From contig OUQQ01000231.1 in NCBI GenBank assembly GCA_900404475.1, forward strand, positions 1-27,681: 27,681 bases of DNA, read 5' to 3'. Made by a program: the position numbers and the translations under genes. Source of the stretch: Spongospora subterranea. Lineage: Eukaryota; Endomyxa; Phytomyxea; Plasmodiophorida; Plasmodiophoridae. Position 1 is the stretch's first letter. Each line of letters opens with the position of its first letter. Below are positions 10,246 to 20,706 of this stretch, piece by piece. Under the pieces are notes generated by a model. That model saw nothing but the letters and a program-made list of their open reading frames with translations, did not search any database and was not told the origin of the DNA.

Positions 10246-13200
10246 ATGGTCGTCATGGCGCCGATCACTGCTGAGTTGATCCAGGTGCTACGGAGCACCG
10301 ACACAATCCAGGTCTACTCCCTTCACCGTCGATGTTCGCCGGCGGAGGTCGCTTCGGCTGTTTCTGTTTGTATCAACGATCCCAATGCCGTCGTCGCAGT
10401 TCACGCCTTGCACATTGTTGCTGATATGGACCCGCCTTTGCCGTCATCCGCCATACCGACCATTGCCCCGAATCTCATCAGCGCTCTAGCACATTCCACT
10501 CCAGCCGTCGCAGCGGCCGCTCTTCGAACTGTCGAGGTAACGCTAACCTTTGAACGCGCTATATCTTGTTACACCGCTATGATTTACTGCACTGACGCTA
10601 AAACCCATTGACTGTACGCGGCACGAGCTACACTGAAACGTTATCGCTGTACCGGTACATTGCACGTTACGGAACGCCATGACCTTGATCCCGCAGATGA
10701 TCACAACGTTCCGACCAACGCAGTGGATATTCATTGCTTTTTTCTGTTGCTCTAGATCTTGGCAGTGACTAGCGCCGAAGTGGTGACTGATGCACTGGAG
10801 GTATGCGGTCTGAGGAATTTCGATGACGCCGTGCGAAGTGAGGCGATCGCCGCCCTCGTCCACCTCTATGTTCAAGGCATCATCCGGTCGACGACGTTTT
10901 TCAGCGAGATCCGCCGCCTGGCGCAAAACGACAGCAACGCGATCGTGTCTCAGACAGCGTCAGCATCGCTGATTACCCTGGAGGGGCATGTTAGCCAGCC
11001 AGTGTTCGGATTTATCCCAAACTCGATGTTCGACCAGCTGCGGTGTTCGTTGTCGAAGCCGACACGTGCAGGCCTTGTTGGCGATATAGCCAGTCTCCTG
11101 AGGACGGTCTCTGACGCCTCAGTGATCGCTGTGCCCGGGTTCATAAACTTCCTCGTATTCGATCTCATTCGTGATCCAGCCTGCGCTCCATTGGCACTTC
11201 AAATGCTTGGGGACATCATCCTGTATGAATCAGCACCGATTATCCCTAATAATTCGAGTTTCGACCTCAAACGACACCAACTTGTTGTTGTTCAAACTTG
11301 ATTTCCATGCGGAATTAACAATGGTTTGAATAGGCACCGACCATCATTGGAATGTGACGTCTCGTTGTTGGGCGTCCCGTCATTCGTTGGCGTCGCCGGC
11401 TTAGTTGGGCCGAGTCGTCCGATACACGCCGATATCGTCATGAAGCTGATCGAGTGGAGCGCGGGTGCCGTGCTGCCGGCGATCACGTCCTGCCTTCTCC
11501 GTGGGGTCGTGCACGAAACCTTCCTCACATATTGCACTTATCTCGTCCTAACGCTGCTGTCGGCCACCATCCCCGCCCCCGATCACCATGTTCGCCCGTT
11601 AACCCTCGCCCTTTTGCACGCTCTTGATCACGCCCTTCAACCACCTAAAGTAATTCAACATTTTGTTCCTTTCGGCGCGTTTTGGGCTTTTTCCTTCGAA
11701 CGACCTGTGGTTTCACGTGACAAATCCCGTTCTCACTTGGGTTCTATTGACAAATGTTATTGACTTTTAGCAGATTTCACCTCCATTATTACCGTCGCAT
11801 GATTTTCAACAAGTATTGACTCTTCTGTTCTTGATGCGATGTTTGTGGCAGTTGGTAGTGGAATTATTGACGCTGATATCGGCATCATATCCTGGCACGT
11901 TGCCAGGCGATCTGCCCAGCGTGGTACAGGCGCGTATCCCGCACGGCCAATTGCCCACCCTGAACCCGAATGCCGCCGGTCTTGACCGGGTCCATTTCCC
12001 ATTCCTTCGCGTTTTCCCCCGCCGCCGCCCTCGTTCTCGACCAATTCATTCTGCTCTCCCTGTGAAAGAGACAGTGGCGGTGAAGAACGATATCAGTTCT
12101 CAGTTGCCGAGCTCGAATTCTGGCGATTTTGTTGCGAAACAACCTCTTTGGAACAACGACCCAACCCATATCGCATCGAAACTTCGCTCTTTGAAAGCCA
12201 AGGGACGCCGAGCGTTGAGTGCTCAAGTTCAACGCTCTCCATCGCAAGAAGCGTTCTCAGAGACTTTCCCAGCTGCTGTATGCGGAAGCGATGGAAATTC
12301 TGGAAAAACAGCGATTCTGTCACAAACTCTAAGTGATGTGTGGAAACCACCCAGGCGACTTTCCCATCGCGCATCGGCGTCTGGTCGACGGATGGAAGGT
12401 GTCGAGTGTCGCGACAAATACCTGGATACGAGCGAGGTGATGGCGCTAATACATTGCGCGGATATCGATGGCGAATGTGTGAAAGTGATCTCGGATATGC
12501 AATCGACGTCATGGGAGATGCAGTTCTCAGCGTTGGGAACACTGCGCCGCCTGGCTGTACACCACTCTCAGGATCTGGCGCCACATATCCACAGAACAAC
12601 ATTACTCACCTCCATTCTAGCGGCTCTGTCCTCACTTAGGTCGTCGCTTGTGCGGACAGCGTTATTGACCATCACAGATCTGTTGACTTATTGTAGTGGG
12701 ACCATGAACGATCGCAGCCTTCTGATCGCCTTAATTCCCGACCTATTACGTCGCGCCACCGACGCCAACGAATTCCTTGCCGTAGAGGCCCAGAAAGCGT
12801 TGGAATCGATGTCCCAACTGCGACACAGTCTGCTGGCGTTATTGGAAGTACGAGGCCGTACCCATGGTGAAAAAGCCAAGATCGGGCAATGCCTTGCCTC
12901 GTGTGTTAACAGGCGCGGCTGCACACAAGCTTTATACGAACGCACGCTGAAGTTAGCGTGCTCTTTCCTGGAAGAAGGGGCAAGTGATGTTCGTCTTGGC
13001 GCTAAACAGTTACTATTCGCACTTGTGGCGCGCTCGTCCACATCAGTGCTGTTGGACGCGGCCACGTCCGTTCTAACCACGCGCCAAACTGATCTGGTTC
13101 GCGGTGTTCTCGCCAAAGAGCCATCAATGATCGCCCCGTCAATTCATTCCACACGTTACCGGCATCACGGTCCGGCCAGCGTTACGCCACCCAGAGGCCA

Positions 13201-13994
13201 CGCGTCAGATGATGATGTCGATGTGCCGGTTCTTTCGTCATCGGATCCAATTGAGGCGGTTTCAGGGTTCACCTTTGGCGCTATGGTTGAGGCCGATCTA
13301 GCTTCAGTGGAATGGCGTCGTCGCCTTCACGGTACACCCCCCGTTTACACAATCTTCGCTAGCGTTGATGGCATATCGTCTTGTAGGGCTTGAAAACGTG
13401 CTAGATTCGATTCGTAATGATCCGACGATTTTATCTGATGGCGATGTACTGCAGATATTACAGCGTGTAGCGCCACGGTTGTCCGACGTCAACAGCAAGA
13501 TTAATTTCTGCGCGTTGGAGACGTTGAGCGCGGTTCTGGCCGCGAGTTCGTGGCTCTTACCTGCGGCGGCGCTCAATGATTTATTACCGCCATTAGGTGC
13601 CTGTTTAGCTTCCTCACACGCCAACATTCGGGCGTCGGCTTCGTCGGTCATGGATATGATAATGCAACGCAGCCATGGGCCGGAATTGTTGATGCAATTA
13701 GGGCGGTTGGCGTCATTCGGGAATATTCGTGTGAAATGCGCGGCGGTGACCAAACTGGCGGCTTTGGTGGAGCTGGTGACGAGCAAATCGGCGATCCGGA
13801 AGTATGGATTCCCGTTGGCGATCGCCATGTTAGACGAAAGGAAAGGGGATGTGCATCGCGCAAACAGGCAGTTGCTGCTAGCGTTGAGGACGGCATTAGG
13901 AACACATATTTGGGAAGATGAGGTCGCCGCTTTGAGCAACGATAAGGCCAGGAAATTACAGCAAGAGCTATTCGCCACCACCGTCGTCTCCTGA
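10246..13994 (+). CDS. TOGARAM1: Crescerin/TOGARAM ciliary TOG-array protein
   Basis: Crescerins bind tubulin through arrays of TOG domains and promote axonemal microtubule growth. Five exons (10246-10536, 10756-11222, 11334-11649, 11771-13331, 13387-13994) join in phase to 1080 residues. Introns are 219, 111, 121 and 55 nt. Helical HEAT/TOG repeats span about 5-175. A second TOG begins near 180 with VFGFIPNSMFDQL, matching the family's F-G-x-x-P entry motif. A basic, Ser/Pro-rich linker spans about 390-565. The third TOG (about 570-770) matches human TOGARAM1 well, for example SWEMQFSALGTLRRLAVHHS and LLTITDLLTYC. An acidic linker (SDDDVDVP) leads to a fourth TOG from about 865 (EWRRRLHGLENVLDSI). 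The third exon's donor and the second exon's end were set by phase. A second in-frame acceptor exists in the last intron. Loss of crescerin in animals impairs cilia, so a flagellated stage is expected here. Confidence 0.85.
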
Positions 13995-14745
13995 TTCGTT
14001 TAGCTTGGAACGTGCGCCGCTATAATAATCCCGACACCATCGTCCCCCAAACCAGTATATAATATATATATAGATCATACGAGGGCCTTCTGCCTGCTTG
14101 TTATTCTGCTGTTGATATCGGATGGTGCGTCGATATGCTCTCATGGGAAAACAGACATGATCGTAATCAATCAGAGATGGAAACTGTGGGTGAAATCCGG
14201 TTCAACCAGACACCCATTGCTATACTCCCAGCAAGGCAAACGACCTAGGTCTGGCTGGACTTGAGCGATCTGCACCTGAAAATTCTACTTTCTCCCAGTT
14301 TGCATCTGGATCACGAAATCTGAAACCTGATCCAATTGGCTAAAAACTGGGAACTGAACCTATAATCTAGCAAAACAAACTTGAGTAATGTACAGGTGCC
14401 AGAATTGGATGGGAGTGCTAAATGTTGGCGACTACACGGTTTTCGATAGCGTCGGTTTCAGATGCAAGATTTTAGACACGCATCATTGTTGACGCAAAAC
14501 AATGCTCAAAGGTGTCTCTAATGACCGGATAGTTCTGGGACTAGATCAGCCAGATTTTATGCAAAGCACGAGGTAGGACCGCCGTTCACCCCAATTTTCG
14601 TAGACGGAATGGTTCTTTCTCACCGCATTGTTTTGCGGGTCAAGTACTCTCAAGAAGACGTTCACGAAGTTACGTTGGGTAAGTTAATCGAGTCTGAATT
14701 GGTATACATTACTAATTTCGAGATTAGTACGACATGGTATAGATA
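13995..14745. other. Intergenic region between convergent crescerin and prefoldin genes
   Basis: About 750 bp between two convergent genes, so it should hold two 3' ends. A short AT dinucleotide run (14056-14072) is the only obvious simple sequence. No open frame, RNA gene or repeat that I can support. Confidence 0.45.
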
Positions 14746-15255
14746 TTAAACGTCGACGGCCGCTGTCTCCAAGTTGATTGATGATCCAAACTTGGCGTAT
14801 AATGCCGCCTTGAGCTCTTGCATTTCCCGTTCGATGGCATTCAGCATCGACTGTTCGCGTTGGATTTTCGCTGATATCGCCTCGGATGACTTGCGAATAT
14901 ACTCGGCCGCCTCATCCTCGGTTGACTCGACGAATATAGCGCCGAAATTGACCATGAGATCGCCATCATCCATGGCTGTTTCAATGGCCGCTTGAGCGTC
15001 CTTGAATTCCTCCATCTTTTTCTAGCAAAAATATTAGCGTTTGCTAATCGTAAACCACATGCCTATACCTGCTCGGTTTTGAGTTCATCCATAATCTCCT
15101 CGTGTTTCAGATTCAGTTTGCCGAACCGGTTGATTCGCTTTTGATCCTCCCAAGCGACATCCTGATTTTTAGGTTCAGCTCCGCCCCTGCCCAAACCCTA
15201 TTCCACATCGTAAACCGTCAAATTTCCGTTCAGCGCTTTCGCTTACCGGCTTCAT
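14746..15255 (-). CDS. PFDN4: Prefoldin subunit 4
   Basis: This is a beta-type subunit of the hexameric prefoldin chaperone, which passes nascent actin and tubulin to the CCT chaperonin in the cytosol. Three exons (15255-15247, 15197-15069, 15021-14746) give 137 residues, close to human PFDN4 (134). Introns are 49 and 47 nt. The first exon is only nine nucleotides (three codons). It was chosen because it is the only upstream ATG whose donor (GTAAGC) and phase fit the acceptor GAATAG. Motifs: WEDQKRINRFGKL, the N-terminal coiled-coil helix; VNFGAIFVE in the beta-hairpin region; and the C-terminal helix ending LYAKFGSSINLE, which is diagnostic of subunit 4. Confidence 0.92.
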
Positions 15256-16593
15256 GTTGGCTTATCCCCTGACCTCGAATCGTCTCTCCAAATGGGCAAT
15301 TGCCAGGCGCAGCCTTATGCGGTTTCAGTGATTCCGTCAGGTCGGGGCGGTCGTGTATACACACACTCACACGTACTGACCTGAAGGGGGAACAGAATAT
15401 CCGTGAACCAGTACTGTATCGTAAAGTTGAGTCTGGAGAGGTGACACTGTGACAGCAACAACCACCCTCGTGTACGACGTCACGTACAATTTCTGTTTGA
15501 CAATGGTTTCCGACAACGTTAAACATCCTAAGCAGAATAAACCTCTGTGCATTTTGTCCAATCGGTCTCCTCACAGCCGTCTTTACCAACAACAAACCGA
15601 AACTGCATAGCAATTTCGCTATTTCGATAACCGACGTTACGCCAACTGAAACTTAATCCGGTAGTGATTTATTTTCTCAGGCAGCATCATTTTTCTGTTT
15701 TGTTTTCATCCTATTTTTGATCTATGTTGCAATTGCGATAAACAAAAATCATCACGAAACCAATGCCAGGTGACCAAAACTGAGAAGATTGTGCCAAATC
15801 CTGCAACTGTACTCTGAAGTCAAGATTATCTGAATTAACAACTTTTTGGAAGTGCTACCGCCAGAAAGGTACCGCCGCAGCAGCAGTAATGCAGGAAATT
15901 TCGTGAGACACCTGATTCCTTCCGAGTTATCCACAGAAGGGCTAAACGATCTCGATGCATTGCGACGCATTCCACTCGATTAAATAACAATCCAGCTGCA
16001 CGGGCGAAATGATTTGAAACGCCTGACGACGATACCGATCGACATTACGTGAGGAGACGATACAATTAACGAGGGGGTGGGGGGCATCCCGATCTCAGGT
16101 AGATTCAGTCAGCTGGTCCCGAATACCAGTTTGGCTCGCGAAATGAGGCTGACTGTAATGGTTGGCATACCCCTCAGGTCGTCTTCAAGTTCAAAAGCTC
16201 ACTTAACCACACACCAACAAGATGCTCACATGTCGTGGTCAAAACGGTGCAGCAGGAGCTCGAGGTTTTTTGAAAACCATCAGTTCCAAACTGCAGAGTT
16301 CCACGTCCGGTTACGTCATAGCCAGGTCGCATGTCAACTCCTGTACAATCTGCACTCTGCAGTGTCAGAGTCCAGAATTGGCCCAGGGTCGAGGTTTCTC
16401 ATGTGACGTTACGTGCCGTGCCTCCGTCGGCCGTCCGTTGGTAACATTATTCAGTCAAATACTGGTCATTGTCAGTCACGCCATCTGGTCATTCGCCCTT
16501 AGGCGACTGCCTTAAATCGATAACGGTTCGTCGCCGGGATCGGGCCGGTTTGGCTTGGCATTATCGAACCCGTGGAAGCGAGTTCTGTTGTCA
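15256..16593. other. Long gap between prefoldin and the acid phosphatase
   Basis: About 1.3 kb between two divergent genes. Several frames of 60-130 codons occur on both strands, but none shows a motif, a plausible splice series or protein-like composition that I trust. A cysteine-rich plus-strand frame at 16222-16515 is the least unconvincing. A short alternating TG/AC stretch lies near 15352-15372. The right end presumably carries the phosphatase promoter. Confidence 0.4.
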
Positions 16594-18469
16594 ATGGTGA
16601 TCGTATGGGCGGCTCTGCTAGTGGCCGCCTTCGGGCTGTGCTCGGGCAAAGGATCACATTCCACTACTGAGATTCTGACAGCGAGGTTCAGTGTTGGAAA
16701 TATCACCGATAGTGTCGACTTTAGAGTCGATCAGAACAAGTTAACAAATAATCAAGATTGGGTGACCGTATCCTGGTAATATCCTCGGTCGTTTCCTGAA
16801 ATTCTTTCAACGACATCTCTGATGTTTTCCTAGGTCGGGTATGAGCCATCCTGACGATAAAGATTGGGTTGCATTGTATTCTCCCGCATCTGCAGATATT
16901 ACGCAAACCGCACCTATCAAGCTGAAGTATGCCTTCCATAGCCCAACACATTTGTCATCTGGCTCGGGGTCCCTCCAATTCTCAATCATCAACATGCGAG
17001 CTGATTTTGCCTTCGTCTTCTTTCGTGGCGGAATGTCATCACCCGTTGCCGTTGCTAAGTCCAAAACTATTACTTTCCGGAATTTCAACGAACCGTCTGC
17101 CGCCCGAATATCCTTCACTGACACGACACCGCATTCGGTTCGAATTTCGTGGAGCAGTCTTGACACCGATTCGCCAATGGTTCGATACCGAATCGGTTTG
17201 AAACAATTCACATCCAACGCCACAACAACGACCTACAGACAGGACGAGATGTGTGGGCCACCTGCATCTGGATATGGATGGAGAGAACCCGGTCGAATAC
17301 ATCATGCCGTTCTTGATGGCCTCGAGCCCTCAATGCCATTCCAATATCAGTTCGGTTCGGTGAAAACAGGTTGGAGTCGTACATATACCGGAAAGGTGCC
17401 GCCAGCGCCAGGTGCAGACTCAGTATCATTCTTCGCATTCGGCGATGTGGGAACGGCATCTGCCGATGGAGCACTGTCGCCCTTCTGGACCCAACCGGCG
17501 AGTCGCAAAACAACTGAATATCTGATCGACAACTTGGAGTTGGCTGATTTCCTCCTGCACATTGGAGATATATCGTACGCTGTTGGGTTCCAGTCGTCAT
17601 GGGATTCATTCCTGGACCAGATCGCACCCATATCGATGGCGCTGCCTTATCAGACTGCCATTGGCAATCATGAACGTGACTATGAAGGTTCGAATGGGCT
17701 GTTTGACGTCGATGATAGCGGAGGCGAGTGTGGCTTACCATATCGGCGACGCTTCCCAACGCCCGACGGGAGTCTGGAAAAAACCTGGTATTCGCTTGAG
17801 AGCGGTCCAGTGCATACGTTGGTGATGTCAACGGAGCACGATTTCAGTAAAGGATCGGAGCAATACGATTTCATCGCAAACGATCTCATGAATGTTGACC
17901 GAGTCAAAACGCCATGGTTGATTGTTGCCGGGCATCGACCAATGTACGTCGATACCTCAGCAGATATATACGGAGATGCGTCGGAAAAGGTTGTTTCGAA
18001 TCTGATGCGAACGCAGCTGGAAGATTTGTTCATCACCGCTCAAGTCGATATTGCATTGTGGGGACATGACCATTCCTATCAGCGATCGTGTCCGGTGTTC
18101 AACAACAAATGCACTATAAGTCAGTTGGCCTCGGCGTAGGTTTGAGAATTTGCTAATGCTGTGTGGACTGCAGAGGGTGATGATGACGGTTACTCTGGAC
18201 CCATCCATCTTGTTGTCGGGGCGGCTGGTATGGAATTGTCTCCGAACGCCTCCAAGCCCGGGCCCGCGTGGCTTTCGAAAAGGATAGACCAATACGGAAC
18301 GGGTTTCATCTCGGCGACTCGATCAAAATTAGATTTCCAGTTCATCGAGTACCTTTCTAACAACGTTGTCGACAGTTTCAGCCTTCGAAAACCCAGTCCA
18401 TCTCGAAAACAATCTGAAGATATCCTCATCTTCGATGATTTTAGCCCAACTGAGGTAATGGTTCTTTAA
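16594..18469 (+). CDS. Secreted purple acid phosphatase (plant/oomycete type)
   Basis: Purple acid phosphatases are dinuclear metallo-phosphoesterases, usually secreted or vacuolar, that release phosphate from esters. Three exons (16594-16775, 16834-18119, 18174-18469) give 587 residues, with introns of 58 and 54 nt. A hydrophobic signal peptide (VIVWAALLVAAFGL) starts at the first ATG. An N-terminal beta domain with VSWSGMSHPDDKDWVALYSP follows. A fibronectin-like domain then precedes the catalytic domain. All five metal-binding motifs are present: GDVG (about 264), GDISY (305), GNHE (338), AGHRP (427) and GHDHS (471). Length and the N-terminal domain resemble the plant high-molecular-weight group. 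The stop at 18467 lies just after a GTAATG that could act as a donor (18455), and an in-frame candidate exon follows at 18663-18887, so the C-terminus is uncertain. Confidence 0.93.
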
Positions 18470-18662
18470 TCAAAACATGTTTAGGACGGTATTTTGCGGT
18501 GTCAGAATACAATGTCGATAATGTATATCAAAACGAACTTCCGAGTTTGGATCCTTCCAATCACGAACTCCTGTGAAAATCGCGCCTAGGGCTAATTCAG
18601 CCAAGACAATGTTCGATTCATGGCGTAAATATGACCGCGGTTTTTACTTGCTTAAACCTTAG

Positions 18663-18887
18663 CATCCCGGGTTGCACCTTGCCAACATCACTCGGCTTTC
18701 GGAGCTCACCGTTGATTCTGTGAGTATCATCAAACACTCACAGAATCGACTGTTCGAAAGATTGTCGCCGTTTGGCAATGGAACAGAACGATCCGTCAGT
18801 AGACTTGGCAACCGAACGCCCGGAAATTTTCGTCTCAATCTTCATACGCCTCTGAAGGCGAAGATGATCTCAATGAGCAGTTCGTGA
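18663..18887 (+). CDS. Possible alternative C-terminal exon of the acid phosphatase
   Basis: Splicing from GAG|GTAATG (18454/18455) to CCTTAG|CAT (18662/18663) would keep frame and replace the last four residues with about 74 residues beginning HPGLHLANITRLSEL. The intron would be 208 nt, longer than most here. The frame contains a perfect 12-bp inverted repeat. No conserved motif supports it. Equally, it may be untranslated 3' sequence. Confidence 0.25.
   Translation, partial: HPGLHLANITRLSELTVDSVSIIKHSQNRLFERLSPFGNGTERSVSRLGNRTPGNFRLNLHTPLKAKMISMSSS
18714..18747. repeat. Perfect 12-bp hairpin
   Basis: GATTCTGTGAGT (18714-18725) is followed by a 10-nt loop and its exact reverse complement (18736-18747). 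The hairpin lies 3' of the acid phosphatase stop codon, or inside the alternative exon if that is used. It could form a stable RNA stem near the transcript end. Confidence 0.75.
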
Positions 18888-19020
18888 TCATGGTAACCCA
18901 ACGTAACTAGACGAAACGATGATGACGAATACAGCCATCGGCGATTAAATACGGGATTTTATACACTATTACAAAAAAAGGAAGCAAAGTCGGTGACCAT
19001 ATAGGGAGATCGACAAGAAA

Positions 19021-20383
19021 TCAGAATATGCACGAGATGGGGAAATAGGTAGACTCAATGCAATCCATTACGTGGTCGAAATTGTTGACGTCATCAAGAG
19101 GGATATAATCGTTCCCGGGGCGTTTAACTAACGCCACAATTGTGGATATATCGTCGCATCCAAGATGGACCCCATCTCGTCCTATAGTCGCCTTTCGCGC
19201 CTGAACACAAAGGAAAACGGTAAGGGCAAGTTAAGACGATCCTCAAATGAACAATACGTGATGGGAAAGACGTTCGGCAAGGTTTTCATAGCCGCGTTCT
19301 ATGGAGTCGTTGACGACTTTGATAATACGGGCAACTCCTAGAGGGTTGAACAGGCCATCGGATCCAGCAATGATTAAATCGCCCTCGTTAACGGAAATCG
19401 TATCAGCGAACCTATCGTTGATCTTGTTATAGAAACGAGGGCGCAGACCGAATCCGATCTGAAATGGGCATCGACGACGGCTGAAAACTTTAACAGTGAA
19501 TATAGCCCGCTCAAAAACATCAGATTGTTGCTCCTGACCGGTCGTTGTACTGCGGATTCGTGATATAAAAGATGCCAAAACTTTTATCCGCTTGGCGTCT
19601 CAACAGGATCAACTGGCAATCGCCAAGACTACGAATGTGCAATCGCCCGGCAATCAGTTTCGCGACTAAACATCACGAGAGAGATTGGCGAACGGAAATT
19701 TCAATACACAAAAATCGATAGGAACTGACATAGCAGGGTAGATGAGCCTTTGATATTGTATCGTGCGAGCATGTTGAACGACGAGGTGATACAATGATCG
19801 AGATCAGCACCATAGGTGGTCTGTTTGTGCGCCATGCCCAGCAATACACGAGCAGTTTTACTTGGAAAACCGTACACCCGACTTCGGGAAACTAAGGTTC
19901 ATATGATCAAAACTAACAATTGAGGCCACCTGCCTAAAACAGGAAAAAATTACTGCGATCGCTTTTCCCAGCACTGCCATGATATTTTTTGACGTGGATG
20001 AAGACGTTATGAAAAGCATCCAATATCGTAGGAGACAGAAATTTAGAGAGAAAAATGGGTTGACAATTATTCGTGAAAAATTTGAAACAACATGAGCAGA
20101 TCACCACTGTGAAACATCGGGGCCAAGTCGTGTGTCAAGCGATCAGTATCAAACGGCAAAATAAATTAATGTTGAGATCACTAGAAGTCACACTACCTCC
20201 ATCGGCGATCCCGAATATCTGATATCTGTTTGAGACGACGAAGGCGTCCTCGCCGCCGAATTCTAGCTTGTCGGGATGCGGAATATTGCAGGCTCTCATG
20301 ACCAGAGTCAGGGGGCCATGACCCTCCCTAGCGCCATCCCCATTGTCCGCTCTGATCACCTCTGCGTTACCGCCTGTCTCCAT
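19021..20383 (-). CDS. PPTC7: PPTC7-like PP2C protein phosphatase
   Basis: PPM/PP2C Ser/Thr phosphatase of the PPTC7/Ptc7 group, whose members act in mitochondria or plastids. Five exons (20383-20197, 19891-19730, 19665-19539, 19480-19258, 19200-19021) join in phase to 292 residues, close to human PPTC7 (304). Introns are 305, 64, 58 and 57 nt. Motifs: IPHPDKLEFGGEDAF (substrate-side N-terminus, metal-site Asp), FGIADGV (metal-site Asp), GSSTLL, SLGDCQLILL, FQIGFGLRP, AGSDGLF (metal-site Asp) and CDDISTIVAL (metal-site Asp). The usual GGW after ADGV appears as SRS, created at the first splice junction. That junction is set by phase alone, so a small missed exon is possible. No clear mitochondrial presequence follows the chosen ATG. 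A basic frame just upstream (20655-20386) might hold one. Confidence 0.85.
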
Positions 20384-20706
20384 CCCTAAGCGTTACACAC
20401 TTGGCGTGACGACCGATGCAGAAGAGTTGACGGCGCAGCTCGGCCGACCAGACGGAACTTTTCTTGTACTCTAACACAGGAGATCGTCGATCTCCAGTTA
20501 TTTTCGATCAGCAACGATTGAACAAGATTATATATTGCTCTAGCGAGTGTCAAAGGATAACAACGATGGAGTGGTTTTTTATGATCATGAGATGGTATCA
20601 AAGGTTTTTCGAATCGTCTGAGGTGAAACATGGTATTCGGGCAAAAACCTTTCAACCAGTTTGTCAGACACTCAAAATATTGCAGGCGATAAACGAATTC
20701 AAATGT
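20384..20706. other. Spacer between PPTC7 and the orphan gene
   Basis: About 320 bp between two minus-strand genes, so it should hold the orphan's 3' end and the PPTC7 promoter. A minus-strand frame of 89 codons (20655-20386) is basic and has Arg/Ser/Leu bias like a transit peptide. It is out of frame with the PPTC7 ATG and I could not splice it convincingly. Confidence 0.35.

Noticed and set aside
10537..10755. Intronic snoRNA in the long first crescerin intron, and likewise in CIAO1 intron 2
   Set aside because: I looked for C (RTGATGA) and D (CTGA) boxes in proper arrangement and did not find them.
13332..13362. 31-nt intron as the main crescerin splice
   Set aside because: It is shorter than any other intron here, and the 55-nt alternative gives a better family match.
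13304..13981. 225-codon minus-strand open frame
   Set aside because: Antisense shadow of the last TOG domain of crescerin. The plus strand shows clear homology.
17208..17831. 207-codon minus-strand open frame
   Set aside because: Antisense to the catalytic domain of the acid phosphatase. Composition follows the opposite codons.
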